Source of the DNA: Aralia elata
Taxonomy: Eukaryota > Streptophyta > Magnoliopsida > Apiales > Araliaceae
Assembly (NCBI GenBank): GCA_034770075.1
Contig: JAVJAP010000202.1
Location: forward strand, 1,364,001-1,428,000
Length of the DNA: 64,000 bases
Direction: 5' to 3'
Shown here: positions 43,001-58,000 of the stretch, piece after piece
Numbering within the stretch: the stretch's first letter is position 1
How the letters are laid out: every line of letters begins with the position of its first letter
Program-made: the position numbers and the translations under genes
The notes under the pieces: model-generated
What the model was told of the DNA's origin: nothing
What the model saw: only the letters and a program-made list of their open reading frames with translations
Database searches by the model: none

Positions 43001-46000
43001 CTAAAGGAGCAATCTCATCACTATCGCGTTCAAAACGATGTGTACATCTCACACAAGTCTCGATTTAGGGAAGCCTTCTTATTGTTTCGTTAGTTTCCTT
43101 CAAATTATCAAAGAAAGAGATGATTAGGAGTCTTATTACTTCGTTCTAGTTTGACTAGCATCAAAAGGTGCAATCTCATCACTATCACGTTCAAAAGGAT
43201 GTGTACATCTCACACAAGTCTCGATTTAGGGAGACCTTCTTATTGTTTCGTTAGTTTCCTTCAAATTGTCAAAAAAGAGGTGATTAGGAGTCTTATTACT
43301 TCGTTCTAGTTTGATTAGCATCAGAAGGAGCAATCTGATCACTATGGCGTTCAAAACGATGTGTACATCTCACACAAGTCTTGATTTAGGGAGACCTTCT
43401 TATTGGTTCATTAGTTCCTTCAAATTATCAAAGAAAGAGAGTGATTAGGAGTCTTATTAGTTCGTTCTAGTTTGGACTAGCATCAAAAGGTTGCGATCTC
43501 ATCACTAATCGCGTTCAAAACGTTTGTTACATCTCACACAAGTCTCGATTTAGGGAGACCTTCGAATTGGTTCATTAGTTCCTTCAAATTGTTAAAGAAA
43601 GAGGTGATTAGGAGTCATACTACTTCGTTCTATTTTGATTAGCATATAAAAGAGCAATCTCATCACTATCGCGTTCAAAACGATGTGTACATCTCACACA
43701 AGTCTCGATTTAGGGAAGCCTTCTTATTGTTTCGTTAGTTTCCTTCAAATCATCAAAGAAAGAGGTGATTAGGAGTCTTATTACTTCGTTCTAGTTTGAT
43801 TAGCATCTAAAGGAGCAATCTCATCACTATCGCGTTCAAAACGATGTGTACATCTCACACAAGTCTCGATTTAGGGAAGCCTTCTTATTGTTTCGTTAGT
43901 TTCCTTCAAATTATCAAAGAAAGAGGTGATTAGGAGTCTTATTACTTCGTTCTAGTTTGACTAGCATTAGAAGGAGTCTTATTACTTCGTTCTAGTTTGA
44001 TTAGCATTAGAAAAAGCAATCTCATCACTATCGCGTTCAAAACAATGTGTACATCTCACACAAGTCTTGATTTAGGGAGACCTTCTTATTGGTTCATTAG
44101 TTCCTTCAAATTGTCAAAGAAAGAGGTGATTAGGAGTCTTATTACTTCGTTCTAGTTTGATTAGCATCTAAAGGAGCAATCTCATCACTATCGCGTTCAA
44201 AACGATGTGTACATCTCACACAAGTCTCGATTTAGGGAAGCCTTCTTATTGTTTCGTTAGTTTCCTTCAAATTATCAAAGAAAGAGGTGATTAGGAGTCT
44301 TATTGCTTCGTTCTAGTTTGATTAGCATCAGAAGGAGCAATCTCATCACTATGGCGTTCAAAACGATGTGTACATCTCACACAAGTCTTGATTTAGGGAG
44401 ACCTTCTTATTGGTTCATTAGTTCCTTCAAATTGTCAAAGAAAGAGGTGATTAGGAGTCATATTACTTCGTTCTAGTTTGATTAGCATCAGAAGGAGCAA
44501 TCTCATCACTATCGCGTTCAAAACGATGTGTACATCTCACACAAGTCTCGATTTGGGAAGCCTTCTTATTGTTTTGTTAGTTTCCTTTAAATTATCAAAG
44601 AAAGTGGTGATTAGGATTCTTATTACTTCGTTCTAGTTTGATTAGCATCAGAATGAGTCTTATTACTTCGTTCTAGTTTGATTAGCATCAGAATAAGCAA
44701 TCTCATCACTATCGCGTTCAAAACAATGTGTTCATCTCACACAAGTCTTGATTTAGGGAGACCTTCTTATTGGCTCATTAGTTCCTTCAAATTGTCAAAG
44801 AAAGAGGTGATTAGGGGTCTTATTAGTTCGTTCTAGTTTGACTAGCATCAAAAGGTGCGATCTCATCACTATCGCATTCAAAACGATGTGTACATCTCAC
44901 ACAAGTCTCGATTTAGGGAGACCTTCGAATTGGTTCATTAGTTCCTTCAAATTGTTAAAGAAAGAGGTGATTAGGAGTCATATTACTTCGTTCTATTTTG
45001 ATTAGCATCTAAAAGAGCAATCTCATCACTATCGCGTTCAAAACGATGTGTACATCTCACACAAGTCTCGATTTAGGGAAGCCTTCTTATTGTTTTGTTA
45101 GTTTCCTTCAAATTATCAAAGAAAGTGGTGATTAGGAGTCTTATTACTTCGTTCTAGTTTGATTAGCATCAGAAGGAGTCTTATTACTTCGTTCTAGTTT
45201 GATTAGCATCAGAAGAAGCAATCTCATCACTATCGCGTTCAAAACAATGTGTACATCTCACACAAGTCTTGATTTAGGGAGACCTTCTTATTGGTTCATT
45301 AGTTCCTTCAAATTGTCAAAGAAAGAGGTGATTAGGAGTTTTATTACTTCGTTCTAGTTTGATTAGCATCAGAAGGAGCAATCTCATTACTATCGCGTTT
45401 AAAACGATGTGTACATCTCACACAAGTCTTGATTTAGGGAGACCTTCTTATTGGTTCATTAGTTCCTTCAAATTGTCAAATAAAGAGGTGATTAGGAGTC
45501 TTATTAATTCGTTCTAGTTCGATTAGCATCTAAAGGAGCAATCTCATCACTATCGCGTTCAAAACGATGTGTACATCTCACACAAGTCTCGATTTAGGGA
45601 AGCCTTCTTATTGTTTCGTTAGTTTCCTTCAAATTATCAAAGATAGAGGTGATTAAGAGTTTTATTACTTCGTTCTAGTTTGATTAGCATCCGAAGGAGC
45701 AATCTCATCACTATCGCGTTCAAAACGATGTGTACATCTCCCACAAGTCTCGATTTATGGAAGCCTTCTTATTGTTTCGTTAGTTTCCTTCAAATTATCA
45801 AAGAAAGAGGTGATTAGGAGTCTTATTACTTCGTTCTAGTTTGATTAGCATCTAAAGGAGCAATCTCATCACTATCGCGTTCAAATCGATGTGTACATCA
45901 CACACAAGTCTCGATTTAGGGAAGCCTTCTTATTGTTTCGTTAGTTTCCTTCAAATTATCAAAGAAAGAGGTGATTAGGAGTCTTATTACTTCGTTCTAG

Positions 46001-49000
46001 TTCGATTAGCATCTAAAGGAGCAATCTCATCACTATCGCGTTCAAAACGATGTGTACATCTCACACAAGTCTCGATTTAGGGAAGCCTTCTTATTGTTTC
46101 GTTAGTTTCCTGTAAATTATCAAAGAAAGAGGTGATTAGGAGTCTTATTACTTCGTTCTAGTTTGACTAGCATCAGAAGGTGCAATCTCATCACTATCGC
46201 GTTCAAAAGGATGTGTACATCTCACACAATTCTCGATTTAGGGAGACCTTCTTATTGTTTCGTTAGTTTCCTTCAAATTGTCAAAAAAGAGGTGATTAGG
46301 AGTCTTATTACTTCGTTCTAGTTTGATTAGCATCAGAAGGAGCAATCTCATCACTATGGCGTTCAAAACGATGTGTACATCTCACACAAGTTTTGATTTA
46401 GGGAGACCTTCTTATTGGTTCATTAGTTCCTTCAAATTGTCAAAGAAAGAGGTGATTAGGAGTCTTATTAATTCGTTCTAGTTTGATTAGCATCAGAAGG
46501 AGCAATCTCATCACTATCGCGTTTAAAACGATGTGTACATCTCACACAAGTATTGATTTAGGGAGACCTTCTTATTGGTTCATTAGTTCCTTCAAATTGT
46601 CAAATAAAGAGGTGATTAGGAGTCATATTACTTCGTTCTAGTTCGATTAACATCTAAAGGAGCAATCTCATCACTATCGCGTTCAAAACGATGTGTACAT
46701 CTCACACAAGTCTCGATTTAGGGAAGCCTTCTTATTGTTTCGTTAGTGTCCTTCAAATTATCAAAGAAAGAGGTGATTAGGAGTCTTATTACTTCGTTCT
46801 AGTTTGATTAGCATCTAAAGGAGCAATCTCATCACTATCGCGTTCTAAACGATGTGTACATCTCACACAAGTCTCGATTTAGGGAAGCCTTCTTATTGTT
46901 TCGTTAGTTTCCTTCAAATCATCAAAGAAAGAGGTGATTAGGAGTCTTATTACTTCGTTGTAGTTCGATTAGCATCTAAAGGAGCAATCTCATCACTATC
47001 GCGTTCAAAACGATGTGTACATCTCACACAAGTCTCGATTTAGGGAAGCCTTCTTATTGTTTCGTTAGTTTCCTTCAAATTATCAAAGAAAGAGGTGATT
47101 AGGAGTCTTATTACTTCGTTCTAGTTTGACTAGCATCATAAGGAGTCTTATTACTTCGTTCTAGTCTGACTAGCATCAAAAGGTGCAATCTCATCACTAT
47201 CGCGTTCAAAACAATGTGTACATCTCACACAAGTCTTGATTTAGGGAGACCTTCTTATTGGTTCATTAGTTCCTTCAAATTATCAAAGAAAGAGGTGATT
47301 AGGAGTCTTATTTACTTCGTTCTAGTTTGATTAGCATCAAAAAGAGCAATCTCATCACTATCGCGTTCAAAATAATGTGTACATATCACACAAGTCTTGA
47401 TTTAGGGAAGCCCTTCTTATTGTTTCGTTAGTTTTCCTTCAAATTATCAAAAAAAGAGGTGATTAGGAGTTCTTATTGCTTCGTTCTAGTTTGATTAGCA
47501 TCAGAAGGAGCAATTTCATCACTATGGCGTTCAAAACGATGTGTACATCTCACACAAGTCTTGATTTAGGAAGACCTTTCTTATTGGGTTCATTAGTTTC
47601 CTTCAAATTGTCAAAGAAAGAGGTGATTAGGAGTCATATTACTTCATTCTAGTTTGATTAGCATCAGAAGGAGCAATCTCATCACTATCGCGTTCAAAAC
47701 GATGTTGTACATCTCACACAAGTTCTCGATTTGGGAAGCCTTCTTAATTGTTTTGTTAGTTTCCTTTAAATTATCAAAGAAAGTGGTGGATTAGGATTCT
47801 TATTACTTCGTTCTAGTTTTAATTAGCATCAGAAGGAGTCTTATTTACTTCGTTCTAGTTTGATTAGCATCAGAATAAGCAATCTCATCACTATCGCATT
47901 CAAAAACAATGTGTTTCATCTCACACAAGTCTTGATTTAGGGAGACCTTCTTATTGGTTTCATTAGTTCCTTCAAATTGTCAAAGAAAGAGATGATTAGG
48001 GGTCTTATTAGTTCGTTCTAGTTTGACTAGCATCAAAAGGTGCGATCTCATCACTATCGCATTCAAAACGATGTGTACATCTCACACAAGTCTCGATTTA
48101 GGGAGACCTTCGAAATTGGTTTCATTAGTTCCTTCAAATTATTAAAGAAAGAGGTGATTAGGAGTCATATTACTTCGTTCTATTTTGATTAGCATCTAAA
48201 AGAGCAATCTCATCACTATCGCGTTCAAAACGATGTGTACATCTCACACAAGTCTCGATTTAGGGAAGCCTTCTTATTGTTTTGTTAGTTTCCTTCAAAT
48301 TATCAAAGAAAGTGGTGATTAGGAGTCTTATTACTTCGTTCTAGTTTGATTAGTATCAGAAGGAGTCTTATTACTTCGTTCTAGTTTGATTAGCATTAGA
48401 AGAAGCAATCTCATCACTATCGCGTTCAAAACAATGTGTACATCTCACACAAGTCTTGATTTAGGGAGACCTTCTTATTCGTTCATTAGTTCCTTCAAAT
48501 TGTCAAAGAAAGAGGTGATTAGGAGTTTTATTACTTCGTTCTAGTTTGATTAGCATCAGAAGGAGCAATCTCATCACTATCGCGTTTAAAACGATGTGTA
48601 CATCTCTACACAAGTCTGATTTAGGGAGACCTTCTTATTGGTTCATTAGTTTCCTTCAAATTGTCAAATAAAGAGGTGATTAGGAGTCATATTACTTCGT
48701 TCTAGTTTCATTAGCATCTAAAGGAGCAATCTCATTACTATCGCGTTCAAAACGATGTGTACATCTCACACAAGTCTCGATTTAGGGAAGCCTTCTTATT
48801 GTTTCATTAATTCCTTCAAATTATCAAAGAAAGAGGTGATTAGGAGTCTTATTACTTCGTTCTAGTTTGATTAGCATCTAAAGGAGCAATCTCATCACTA
48901 TCGCGTTCTAAACGATGTGTACATCTCACACAAGTCTCGATTTAGGGAAGCCTTCTTATTGTTTCATTAGTTTCCTTCAAATCATCAAAGAAAGAGGTGA

Positions 49001-52000
49001 TTAGGAGTTTTATTACTTCGTTCTAGTTCGATTAGGATCTAAAGGAGCAATCTCATCACTATCGCGTTCAAAACGATGTGTACATCTCACACAAGTCTCG
49101 ATTTAGGGAAGCCTTCTTATTGTTTCGTTAGTTTCCTTCAAATTATCAAAGAAAGAGATGATTAGGAGTCTTATTACTTCGTTCTAGTTTGACTAGCATC
49201 AAAAGGTGCAATCTCATCACTATCACGTTCAAAAGGATGTGTACATCTCACACAAGTCTCGATTTAAGGAGACCTTCTTATTGTTTCGTTAGTTTCCTTC
49301 AAATTGTCAAAAAGAGGTGATTAGGAGTCTTATTACTTCGTTCTAGTTTGATTAGCATCAGAAGGAGCAATCTGATCACTATGGCGTTCAAAACGATGTG
49401 TACATCTCACACAAGTCTTGATTTAGGGAGACCTTCTTATTGGTTCATTAGTTCCTTCAAATTATCAAAGAAAGAGGTGATTAGGAGTCTTATTAGTTCG
49501 TTCTAGTTTGACTAGCATCAAAAGGTGCGATCTCATCACTATCGCGTTCAAAACGATGTGTACATCTCACACAAGTCTCGATTTAGGGAGACCTTCGAAT
49601 TGGTTCATTAGTTCCTTCAAATTGTTAAAGAAAGAGGTGATTAGGAGTCATATTACTTCGTTCTATTTTGATTAGCATATAAAAGAGCAATCTCATCACT
49701 ATCGCGTTCAAAACGATGTGTACATCTCACACAAGTCTCGATTTAGGGAAGCCTTCTTATTGTTTCGTTAGTTTCCTTCAAATTATCAAAGAAAGAGGTG
49801 ATTAGGAGTCTTATTACTCCGTTCTAGTTTGATTAGCATCAGAAAGGAGCAATCTCATCACTATCGCGTTCAAAACGATGTGTACATCTCACACAAGTCT
49901 CGATTTAGGGAAGCCTTCTTATTGTTTCGTTAGTTTCCTTTAAATTATCAAAGAAAGAGGTGATTAGGAGTCTTATTGCTTCGTTCTAGTTTGATTAGCA
50001 TCAGAAGGAACAATCTTATCACTATCGCGTTCAAACCAATATGTACATCTCACACAAGTCTCGATTTAGGGAGACCTTCTTATTGTTTCGTTAGTTTCCT
50101 TCAAATTATCAAAGAAAGAGGTGATTAGGAGTCTTATTACTTTGTTCTAGTTTGATTAGCATCTAAAGGAGCAATCTAATCACTATCGCGTTCAAAACGA
50201 TGTGTACATCTCACACAAGTCTCGATTTAGGGAAGCCTTCTTATTGGTTCATTAGTACCTTCAAATTGTCAAAGAAAGAGGTGATTAGGAGTCTTATTAC
50301 TTCGTTCTAGTTTGATTAGCATCAGAAGGAGCAATCTCATCACTATCGCGTTCAAAACGATGTGTACATCTCCCACAAGTCTCGATTTAGGGAAGCCTTC
50401 TTATTGTTTCGTTAGTTAATTATCAAAGAAAGAGGTGATTAGGAGTCTTATTACTTCGTTCTAGTTTGATTAGCATCTAAAGGAGCAATCTAATCACTAT
50501 CGCGTTCAAAACGATGTGTACATCTCACACAAGTCTCGATTTAGGGAAGCCTTCTTATTGTTTCGTTAGTTTCCTTCAAATTATCAAAGAAAGAGGTGAT
50601 TAGGAGTCTTATTACTTCGTTCTAGTTTGATTAGCATCAGAAGGAGCAATCTCATCACTATCGCGTTCAAAACGATGTGTACATCTCACACAAGTCTCGA
50701 TTTAGGGAAGCCTTCTTATTGTTTCGTTAGTTTCCTTCAAATTATCAAAGATAGAGGTGATTAAGAGTCTTATTACTTCATTCTAGTTTGATTAGCATCA
50801 GAAGGAGCAATCTCATCACTATCGCGTTCAAAACGATGTGTACATCTCCCACAAGTCTCGATTTAGGGAAGCCTTCTTATTGTTTCGTTAATTTCCTTTC
50901 AATTATCAAAGAAAGAGGTGATTAGGAGTCTTATTACTTTGTTCTAGTTTGATTAACATCTAAAGGAACAATCTCATCACTATCGCGTTCAAAACGATGT
51001 GTACATCACACACAAGTCTCGATTTAGGGAAGCCTTCTTATTGTTTCGTTAGTTTCCTTCAAATTATCAAAGAAAGAGGTGATTAGGTGTCTTATTACTT
51101 CGTTCTAGTTTGATTAGCATCAGAAGGAGCAATCTCATCACTATCGCGTTCAAAACGATGTGTACATCTCACACAAGTCTCGATTTAGGGAAGCCTTCTT
51201 ATTGTTTCGTTTAACTTCCTTCAAATTATCAAAGAAAAAGGTGATTAGGAGTCTTATTACTTCGTTCTAGTTTGATTAGCATCTAAAGGAGCAATCTCAT
51301 CACTATCGCGTTAAAACGATGTGTACATCTCACACAAGTCGCGATTTAGGGAAGCCTTCTTATTGTTTCGTTATTTTCCTTCAAATTATCAAAGAAAGAG
51401 GTGATTAGGAGTCTTATTACTTCATTCTAGTTTGATTAGCATCAGAAGGAGCAATCTCATCACTATCGCGTTCAAAACGATGTGTACATCTCCCACAAGT
51501 CTCGATTTAGGGAAGCCTTCTTATTGTTTCGTTAATTTCCTTTCAATTATCAAAGAAAGAGGTGATTAGGAGTCTTATTACTTCGTTCTAGTTTGACTAC
51601 CATCAAAAGGTGCAATCTCATCACTATCGCGTTCAAAAAGATGTGTACATCTCACACAAGTCTCGATTTAGGGAGACCTTCTTATTGTTTCGTTAGTTTC
51701 CTTCAAATTGTCAAAAAAGAGGTGATTAGGAGTCTTATTACTTCGTTCTAGTTTGATTAGCATCAGAAGGGGCAATCTCATCACTATGGCGTTCAAAACG
51801 ATGTGTACATCTCCCACAAGTCTCGATTTAGGGAAGCCTTCTTATTGTTTCGTTAGTTAATTATCAAAGAAAGAGGTGATTAGGAGTCTTATTACTTCGT
51901 TCTAGTTTGATTAGCATCTAAAGGAGCAATCTAATCACTATCGCGTTCAAAACGATGTGTACATCTCACACAAGTCTCGATTTAGGGAAGCCTTCTTATT

Positions 52001-55000
52001 GTTTCGTTAGTTCCTTCAAATTATCAAAAAAGAGGTGATTAGGAGTCTTATTAATTCGTTCTATTTTGATTAGCATCTAAAAGAGCAATCTCATCACTAT
52101 GGCGTTCAAAACAATATGTACATCTCGCACAACTCTCGATTTAGGGAAGCCTTCTTATTGTTTCGTTAGTTTACTTCAAATTATCAAAGAAAGAGGTGAT
52201 TTAGGAGTCTTACTACTTCGTTCTAGTTTGATTAGCATTAGAAGGAGCAATCTCATCACTATCGCATTCAAAACAATGTGTACATCTCACACAAGTTTCG
52301 GTTTAGGGAAGCCTTCTTATTGTTTCATTAGTTTCCTTCAAATTATCAAAGAAAGAGGTGATTTGGAGTCTTATTACTTCGTTCTAGTTTGACTAGCATC
52401 AAAAGGAGCAATCTCATCACTATCGCGTTCAAAACGATGTGTACATCTCACAAAGTCTCGATTTAGGGAGGCCTTCTTATTGTTTCGTTAATTTCCTTCA
52501 AATTATCAAAGAAAGAGGTGATTAGGAGTCATATTACTTTGTTCTAGTTTGATTAGCATCTAAAGGAGCAATCTCATCACTATCGCATTCAAAACGATGT
52601 GTACATCTCACACAAGTCTTGATTTAGCGAGACTTTCTTATTGTTTCGTTAGTTTCCTTCAAATTGTCAAAGAAAGAGGTGATTAGGAGTCTTATTACTT
52701 CGTTCTAGTTAGATTAGCATCAGAAGGAGCAATCTCATCACTATCGCGTTCAAAACGATGTGTATATCTCACACAAGTCTCGATTTAGGGAAGCCTTCTT
52801 ATTATTTCGTTAGTTTTTTCAAATTATCAAAGAAAGAGGTGATTAGGAGTCTTATTACTTCATTCTAATTTGATTAGCATCAGAAGGAGCAATCTCATCA
52901 CTATCGCGTTCAAAACGATGTGTACATCTCACACAAGTCTCGATTTAGGGAAGCCTTCTTATTGTTTCGTTAGTTTCCTTCAAATTATCAAAGATAGAGG
53001 TGATTAAGAGTCTTATTACTTCGTTCTAGTTTGATTAGCATCAGAAGGAGCAATCTCATCACTATCGCGTTCAAAACGATGTGTACATCTCACACAAGTC
53101 TCGATTTAGGGAAGCCTTCTTATTGTTTCGTTAGTTTCCTTCAAATTATAAAAGAAAGAAGTGATTAGGAGTCTTATTACTTCGTTCTAGTTTGACTAGC
53201 ATCAAAAGGTGCAATCTCATCACTATCGCGTTCAAAACGACGTGTACATCTCACACAAGTCTCGATTTAGAGAGACCTTCTTATTGTTTCGTTAGTTTTC
53301 TTCAAATTGTCAAAAAAGAGGTGATTAGGAGTCTTATTACTTCGTTCTAGTTTGATTAGCATCAGAAGGAGCAATCTCATCACTATCGCGTTCAAAACGA
53401 TGTGTACATCTCACACAAGTCTCGATTTAGGGAAGCCTTCTTATTGTTTCGTTAGTTTCCTTCAAATTATCAAAGAAAGAGGTGATTAGGAGTCTTATTA
53501 CTTCGTTCTAGTTCGATTAGCATCTAAAGGAGCAATCTCATCACTATCGCGTTCAAAACGATGTGTACATCTCACACAAGTCTCGATTTAGGGAAGCCTT
53601 CTTATTTTTTTCGTTAGTTTCCTTCAAATTATCAAAGAAAGAGGTGATTAGGAGTCTTATTACTTCGTTCTAGTTTGATTAGCATCTAAAGGAGCAATCT
53701 CATCACTATCGCGTTCAAAACGATGTGTACATCTCACACAAGTCTCGATTTAGGGAAGCCTTCTTATTGTTTCGTTAGTTTCATAAAATTATCAAAGAAA
53801 GAGGTGATTAGGAGTCTTATTACTTCGTTCTAGTTTGATTAGCATCAGAAGGAGCAATCTCATCACTATCGCGTTCCAAACGATGTGTACATCTCACACA
53901 AGTCTCGATTTAGGGAAGCCTTCTTATCGGTTCGTTAGTTTCCTTCAAATTATCAAAGAAAGAGGTGATTAGGAGTCTTATTACTTCGTTCTAGTTTGAT
54001 TAGCATTTAAAGGAGCAATCTCATCACTATCGCATTCAGAACGATGTGTACATCTCACACAAGTCTCGATTTAGGGAAGCCTTCTTATTGTTTCGTTAGT
54101 TTCCTTCAAATTGTCAAAGAAAGAGGTGATTAGGAGTCATATTATTTTGTTCTAGTTTCATTAGCATCTAAAGGAGCAATATCATCACTATCGCGTTCAA
54201 AACGATGTGTACATCTCACACAAGTCTCGATTTAGGTAAGCCTTCTTATTGTTTCGTTAGTTTTTTTAAAATTATCAAAGAAAGAGGTGATTAGGAGTCT
54301 TATTACTTCGTTCTAGTTTGACTAGCATCAGAAGGAGCAATCTCATCACTATCGCGTTCAAAACGATGTGTACATCTCACACAAGTCTCGATTTAGGGAA
54401 GCCTTCTTATTGTTTCGTTAGTTTCCTTCAAATTATCAAAGAAGGAGGTGATTAGGAGTCTTATTACTTCGTTCTAGTTTGATTAGCATTAGAAGGAGCA
54501 ATCTCATCACTATCGCGTTCAAAACGATGTGTACATCTCACACAAGTCTCGATTTAGGGAAGCCTTCTTATTGTTTCGTTAGTTTCCTTCAAATTATCAA
54601 AGAAAAGAGGTGATTAGGAGTCTTATTACTTCGTTCTAGTTTGATTAGCATTAAAAGGAGCAATCTCATCACTATCGCGTTCAAAACGATGCATACATCT
54701 TACACAAGTTTTGATTTAGGGAGAGCCTTTTTATTGTTTCATTAGTTCCTTCAAATTGTCAAAGAATGAGGTGATTAGGAGTCATATTTCTTCGTTCTAG
54801 TTTGATAAGCATCAAAAGGAGCAATCTCATCACTATCGCGTTCAAAAACGATGTGTACCATCTCACACAAGTCTCGATTTAGGGAGACCTTCTTATTGTT
54901 TTATAGTTTCATTCAAATTGTCAAAGAAAGAGGTGATTAGGAGTCATATTACTTCGTTCTAGTTTGATTAGCATCAGAAGGAGCAATCTCATCACTATCG

Positions 55001-58000
55001 CGTTTAAAACGATGTGTACATCTCACACAAGTCTCGATTTAGGGAGACCTTCTTATTTTTTTGTTAGTTTCCTTCAAATTGTCAAAGAAAGAGGTGATTA
55101 GGAGTCATATTACTTCGTTCTACTTTGATTAGCATCTAAACGAGCAATCTCATCACTATCGCGTTCAAAACGATGTGTACATCTCACACAAGTCTCGATT
55201 TAGGGAAGCATTCTTATTGTTTCGTTAGTTTCGTTCAAATTATAAAAAAAAAGAGGTCATTATGAGTATATTACTTAGTTCTATTTGTTTTAGCATCTAA
55301 AGGAGCAATCTCATCACTATCGCGTTCAAAACGATGTGTACATCTCACACAAGTCTCGATTTAGGGAGACCTTCTTATTGGACTTTCATTAGGTTCCTTC
55401 AAATTGTCAAAGAAAGAGGTGATTAGGAGTCTTATTACTTCGTTCTAGTATGATTAGCATCAAAAGGAGCAATCTCATCACTATCGCGTTCAAAACGATG
55501 TGTACATCTCACACAAGTCTCGATTTAGGGAGACCTTCTTATTGGTTCGTTAGTTTCCTTCAAATTGTCAAAGAAAGAGGTGATTAGGAGTCATATTACT
55601 TCGTTCTAGTTTGATTAGCATCAGAAGGAGCAATCTCATCACTATCGTGTTTAAAACGATGTGTACATCTCACACAAGTCTTGATTTAGGGAGACCTTCT
55701 TATTGGTTCATTAGTTCCTTCAAATTGTCAAAGAAAGAGGTGATTAGGAGTCATATTACTTCGTTCTAGTTTGATTAGCATCTAAAGGAGCAATCTCATC
55801 ACTATCGCGTTCAAAACGATGTGTACATCTCACACAAATCTCGATTTAGGGAGACCTTATTGTTCGTTCGTTTCCTTCAAATTGTCAAAGAAAGAGGGGA
55901 TTAGGAGTCATATTACTTCGTTCTAGTTTGATTAGCATCAAAAGGAGCAATATCATCACTATCGCGTTCAAAACGATGTGTACATCTCACACAAGTCTCG
56001 ATTTAGGGAAGCCTTCTTATTGTTTCGTTAGTTTCCTTCAAATTATCAAAGAAAGAGGTGATTAGGAGTCATATTACTTCGTTCTAGTTTGATTAGCATC
56101 TAAAGGAGCAATCTCATCACTATTGCGTTCAAAACGATGTGTACATCTCACACAAGTCTCGATTTAGGGAGACCTTCTTATTGTTTCGTTAGTTTCCTTC
56201 AAATTGTCAAAGAAAGAGGTGATTAGGAGTCTTATTACTTCGTTCTAGTTTGATTAGCATCTAAAGGAGCAATCTCATCACTATCGCGTTCAAAACGATG
56301 TGTACATCTCACACAAGTCTCGATTTAGGGAAGCCTTCTTATTGTTTCGTTAGTTTCCTTCAAATTATCAAAGAAAGAGGTGATTAGGAGTCTTATTACT
56401 TCGTTCTAGTTTGATTAGCATCTAAAGGAGCAATCTCATCACTATCGCGTTCAAAACGATGTGTACATCTCACACAAGTCTCGATTTAGGGAGACCTTCT
56501 TATTGTTTCGTTAGTTCCTTCAAATTATCAAAGAAAGAGGTGATTAGGAGTCTTATTACTTCGTTCTAGTTTGATTAGCATCTAAAGGAGCAATCTCATC
56601 ACTATCGCGTTCAAAACGATGTGTACATCTCACACAAGTCTCGATTTAGGGAGACCTTCTTATTGGTTCGTTAGTTTCCTTCAAATTGTCAAAGAAAGAG
56701 GTGATTAGGAGTCTTATTACTTCGTTCTAGTTTTGATTAGTATCAGAAGGAGCAATCTCATCACTATCGCGTTCAAAACGATGTGTACATCTCACACAAG
56801 TCTTTATTTAGGGAGACCTTCTTATTGGTTCATTAGTTCCTTCAAATTGTCAAAGAAAGAGGTGATTAGGAGTCATATTACGTCGTTCTAGTTTGATTAG
56901 CATCTAAAGGAGCAATCTCATCACTATCGCGTTCAAAACGATGTGTACATCTCACACAAGTCTCGATTTAGGGAAGCCTTCTTATTGTTTCGTTAGTTTC
57001 CTTCAAATTATCAAAGAAAGAGGTGATTAGGAGTCTTATTACTTCGTTCTAGTTTGATTAGCATCAGAAGGAGCAATCTCATCACTATCGCGTTCAAAAC
57101 GATGTGTACATCTCACACAAGTCTTGATTTAGGGAGAGACCTTCTTATTGGTTCATTAGTGCCATCAAATTTTCAAAGAAAGAGGTGATTAGGAGTCTTA
57201 TTACTTCGTTCTAGTTTGATTAGCATCAGAAGGAGCAATCTCATCACTATCGCGTTCAAAACGATGTGTACATCTCACACAAGTCTCGATTTAGGGAAGC
57301 CTTCTTATTGTTTCGTTAGTTCCTTCAAATTATCAAAGAAAGTGGTGATTAGGAGTCTTATTACTTCGTTCTAGTTTGATTAGCATCTAAAGGAGCAATC
57401 TCATCACTATCGCGTTCAAAACGATGTGTACATCTCACACAAGTCTCGATTTAGGGAGACCTTCTTATTGTTTCGTTAGTTTCCTTCAAATTGTCAAAGA
57501 AAGAGGTGATTAGGAGTCTTATTACTTCGTTCTAGTTTGACTAGCATCTAAAGGTGCAATCTCATCACTATCGCGTTCAAAACGATGTGTACATCTCACA
57601 CAAGTCTCGATTTAGGGAGACCTTCTTATTGGTTCATTAGTTTCCTTCAAATTGTCAAAGAAAGAGGTGATTAGGAGTCATATTACTTCGTTCTAGTTTG
57701 ATTAGCATCTAAAAGAGCAATCTCATCACTATCGCGTTCAAAACGATGTGTACATCTCACACAAGTCTCGATTTAGGGAAACCTTCTTATTGTTTCATTA
57801 GTTTCCTTCAAATTATCAAAGAAAGAGGTGATTAGGAGTCTTATTACTTCGTTCTAGTTTGATTAGCATCAGAAGGAGCAATCTCATCACTATCGCGTTC
57901 AAAACGATGTGTACATCTCACACAAGTCTCGATTTAGGGAAGCCTTCTTATTGTTTCGTTAGTTTCCTTCAAATTGTCAAAGAAAGAGGTGATTAGGAGT

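Noticed and set aside
52099..52392. 97-codon ORF inside the satellite array
   Set aside because: It spans nearly two monomers and exists only because local variants remove stops; the peptide is a two-fold satellite translation with no motif.
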